Shown here one piece after another: positions 62,111 through 64,000 of a stretch of 64,000 bases of DNA (position 1 is the first letter of the stretch; the number at the start of each line of letters is the position of its first letter). The translations under genes and the position numbers were made by a program. The notes beneath the pieces were generated by a model. That model searched no databases and had not been told where the DNA came from. It worked only from the letters and a program-made list of their open reading frames with translations. Origin of the DNA: Actinoplanes subtropicus (GTDB taxonomy: Bacteria; Actinomycetota; Actinomycetes; Mycobacteriales; Micromonosporaceae). The DNA lies in NCBI RefSeq assembly GCF_000721705.1, contig NZ_JOJL01000007.1, positions 391,439 through 455,438 on the forward strand, in the 5' to 3' direction.

Positions 62111-63664
62111 CTACTGGGCCTCGGCCAGGGTGACCGTGACCTGCTTCTTGGCCCCGTCCCGGGTGAACTCGATCGCCATTTTCTGGCCGACCGTGCCGCC
62201 TTGCACCGCAGCGACCAGGTCGTTCGAGTTGTCGATGGCCTTGCCGTCGACCGAGGTGATCACATCGCCCTGCTGGAGGCCGGCCTTGGCCGCCGCGCTG
62301 TTGGCGGCGACCGTGGAGACCAGGGCCCCGCCGTTCTCCGCGTCGGCCACGCTCACGCCGAGCGCCGGGTGGCTCACCTTCTTGCCGGCCATCAGGTCGT
62401 CGGCGACCTGCTTGACCTTGTCGCTCGGGATCGCGAAGCCGAGGCCGATGTTGCCGGAGCTCTGCCCCTGGGTGGCGATCGCCGAGTTGATGCCGATGAC
62501 CTGGCCGTTGGTGTTGACCAGGGCGCCGCCGGAGTTGCCCGGGTTGATCGGCGCGTCGGTCTGCAGCAGGCCGGACATCGTCGTGCTGGCGCCCTGCTGT
62601 TGCTGGCCGAGCGGGTTCTGCTGGCCCTGGTCCTCACCGCTGGACTGGATGGTGCGGTCCTTGGCGCTGATGATGCCGGCGGTGACCGAGCCCTCCAGGC
62701 CGAGCGGGCTGCCGATCGCCAGCACCGTGTCGCCGACCTGCATGTTCGCACTGCTGCCGAACTGCGCGGCGTGCAGGCCGGAGGCGCCGGTCGCCTTGAC
62801 CACGGCCAGGTCGGTCCGCGGGTCGGTGCCGACGATCGTGGCCGTCATCTTCTTGCCGTCCGCGAAGATCACCGTGACGGTGCTGCCCTGGGCGGTGGCG
62901 ACCACGTGGTTGTTCGTGACGATGTAGCCGTCGGCGGAGAGGATCACGCCGGAGCCCTCGCCCGACTCGGTGGTGATCGAGACGACGCTGTCCTGCACGG
63001 CCGAGGCGATCTGGGCGAGCGAGGAGCGGTCGACTACCCGGGTGACCGACGAGCTGCCGGTCTGCACCTTCGGGCTGTTGCCGGAGCCCTTGTCGAAGGC
63101 GAGCGCGGTGGCGGCGCCCACCCCGCCGGCGCCGAGCGCGATCAGCACGGCGGCGGCGCCGGCCACGAAGATCTTCCGCCCGCGGCCGTTGGACGGCGGG
63201 CGCTGGTCGGTGCCGACCGGGACGGCCCAGATCGGCTGGCCCTCGGCGGACGACCAGGCCTGGCCGTGCGGGTCGGTCTCGACGCCCGGCTGCGGCTGGG
63301 CGCCGCCGTTCCAGGCGCCGGCGTAGGCCGGCTGCTGCGCATATTGCTGATATCCGGCGTAGGCCGGCTGGGGCTGCTGGTGGTAACCCGGCTGCTGCCA
63401 CGGGGACTGCGGGTGGGCCTGGGCCGGCTGGGGCGGCTGCGGGTGCTGGGGCTGCTGCCACGGCGAACCCGGCTGCGGAGCGGCGGACTGCGGGGCGGCG
63501 GACTGCGGGGCGGCGGACTGAGGGGCGGCCGAAACCGGGGCGCTCCACTGCGGCGCGGCGTGCGGCTGCACGGCGACGGTCGGCTGCTCGGACTGGACCG
63601 GCTCCGGGCTGCTGCTCTCGGAGGAGGAGTCCGCGGGGCGCGGGTCGGTCTCGTTCTCGTTCAT
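62111..63664 (-). CDS. HtrA/DegP-like membrane-anchored serine protease (PepD type)
   Basis: A 517-residue protein. A long Pro/Gln/Ala-rich cytoplasmic N-terminus (1-165, with four SAAPQ repeats at 63473-63532) precedes one membrane helix (about 168-190). The trypsin-like domain has His in VTNNHVV, Asp in PRTDLAVVK and Ser in NPGNSGGALV. A PDZ domain (about 425-510) has GVSVADAENG and AGLQQGDVITSVDGKAI. It degrades misfolded proteins outside the membrane. The sensor kinase gene ends 40 bp upstream, the same order as mprB-pepD. ATG 63664 is preferred over an ATG three codons upstream. Confidence 0.92.
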   Translation of the reverse strand: MNENETDPRPADSSSESSSPEPVQSEQPTVAVQPHAAPQWSAPVSAAPQSAAPQSAAPQSAAPQPGSPWQQPQHPQPPQPAQAHPQSPWQQPGYHQQPQPAYAGYQQYAQQPAYAGAWNGGAQPQPGVETDPHGQAWSSAEGQPIWAVPVGTDQRPPSNGRGRKIFVAGAAAVLIALGAGGVGAATALAFDKGSGNSPKVQTGSSSVTRVVDRSSLAQIASAVQDSVVSITTESGEGSGVILSADGYIVTNNHVVATAQGSTVTVIFADGKKMTATIVGTDPRTDLAVVKATGASGLHAAQFGSSANMQVGDTVLAIGSPLGLEGSVTAGIISAKDRTIQSSGEDQGQQNPLGQQQQGASTTMSGLLQTDAPINPGNSGGALVNTNGQVIGINSAIATQGQSSGNIGLGFAIPSDKVKQVADDLMAGKKVSHPALGVSVADAENGGALVSTVAANSAAAKAGLQQGDVITSVDGKAIDNSNDLVAAVQGGTVGQKMAIEFTRDGAKKQVTVTLAEAQ

Positions 63665-63703
63665 GACTAACACCTTGCCCCGTCGCGCTCGAACCAGACT
63701 GTG

Positions 63704-64000
63704 TTACGCCTGGATGTTTTCTGTGAAGCTTTTGTCTGGGTTTAGCGTGGGCAAAGTGACCCGGAACGTCGCTCCGCGGCCCCGCTCGCTGATCACCTCC
63801 ACGGTCCCCTGATGCGCCCGCACGATCGCCGCCACGATCGCCAAACCCAGCCCCGTCCCGGTCGCCGCCCGATCCGTCCGCCGGGTCCGTGCCTCGTCCA
63901 CCCGGTAGAAGCGCTCGAAGACCCGCTCCTTCTGCTCCTCCGACAGGCCCGGCCCGGTATCCGAGATCTCCACCACCGCCCGGTTGCCCGCCTGCACCGC
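63704..64000 (-). CDS. Sensor histidine kinase, C-terminal ATPase part (5' end outside window)
   Basis: About 98 residues of a HATPase_c domain: ISDTGPGLSEEQKERVFERFYR (G1 box and F box), TGTGLGLAIVAAIV (G2 box) and GRGATFRVTLP at the end. The frame continues past the window edge; the phosphoacceptor His and the sensor part are not visible. It directly precedes the HtrA-like protease, as mprB does pepD in mycobacteria, so an envelope-stress two-component system is likely. The response regulator should lie beyond 64000. Confidence 0.9.
   Translation of the reverse strand, partial: AVQAGNRAVVEISDTGPGLSEEQKERVFERFYRVDEARTRRTDRAATGTGLGLAIVAAIVRAHQGTVEVISERGRGATFRVTLPTLNPDKSFTENIQA

Noticed and set aside
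63473..63532. 15-bp repeats in the protease gene considered as a regulatory array
   Set aside because: They encode four SAAPQ units in frame within a disordered N-terminus, so they are an ordinary coding repeat.

Overview
The window is very GC-rich, uses GTG and occasionally TTG starts, and is packed with ATGA/GTGA overlaps. It carries actinobacterial families (Lrp-bkd cluster, ECF42-type sigma factor, SigE-family sigma factor, DUF6412-YidC pair, Pkn kinase, chitinases with CBM5/12 modules, HtrA beside a sensor kinase). This fits a filamentous actinomycete, most probably Micromonosporaceae (Actinoplanes-like); the genus is inferred. I saw no rRNA, tRNA, CRISPR array, transposase or phage gene.

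Layout: 1-4.6 kb holds a beta-lactamase-fold hydrolase, a double GNAT, a LysR regulator, and a NemR-like TetR regulator with a DJ-1/PfpI gene sharing an operator motif. 4.6-9.2 kb is an Lrp regulator divergent from a 2-oxoacid dehydrogenase operon (E1alpha, E1beta, E2), then a GntR regulator with a doubled palindrome. 9.3-16.6 kb holds a glycosyltransferase, gene relics, a YCII/ECF sigma pair, and a PadR-ABC ATPase-FtsX permease operon. 16.8-25.7 kb has a PEP mutase-like enzyme opposite an ArsR regulator, a Ser/Thr kinase, a broken CocE-type hydrolase, NTF2-like and VOC proteins and a second beta-lactamase-fold hydrolase. 25.7-36.3 kb has a STAS protein, an AraC regulator, a SigE-family sigma factor with two paralogous membrane proteins, small membrane proteins, a ygiB-ygiC-like pair and a FabG-like reductase.

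36.3-42.2 kb is a polysaccharide island: a GH13 enzyme, a two-gene chitinase operon and a GH16 glucanase with a LacI-type operator. A third chitinase at 56.8-58.2 kb has the same promoter architecture as the operon. 42.2-56.7 kb carries YidC/DUF6412, a glutamate-cysteine ligase-like enzyme, a CoA-disulfide-reductase-like enzyme, a CE4 deacetylase, a Nei-type glycosylase, ClpP, an arginine/ornithine pair, an FHA protein, a lipoprotein, an acyltransferase and a patatin. 58.2-64 kb has an EF-hand-like protein, a large PqqD/M50/cNMP/FecR-like fusion, and an HtrA protease downstream of a sensor kinase cut by the window edge.

Two themes stand out. First, five genes end in short tandem repeats (13, 16, 20, 24 and 47 bp units) whose first copy spans the gene's own stop codon, and a sixth gene (CocE-like) was rewritten internally by a 60-bp repeat. 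Second, several gene relics (MFS, HupE-like, TIM-barrel) sit between intact genes, so this looks like a region of active small-scale rearrangement.
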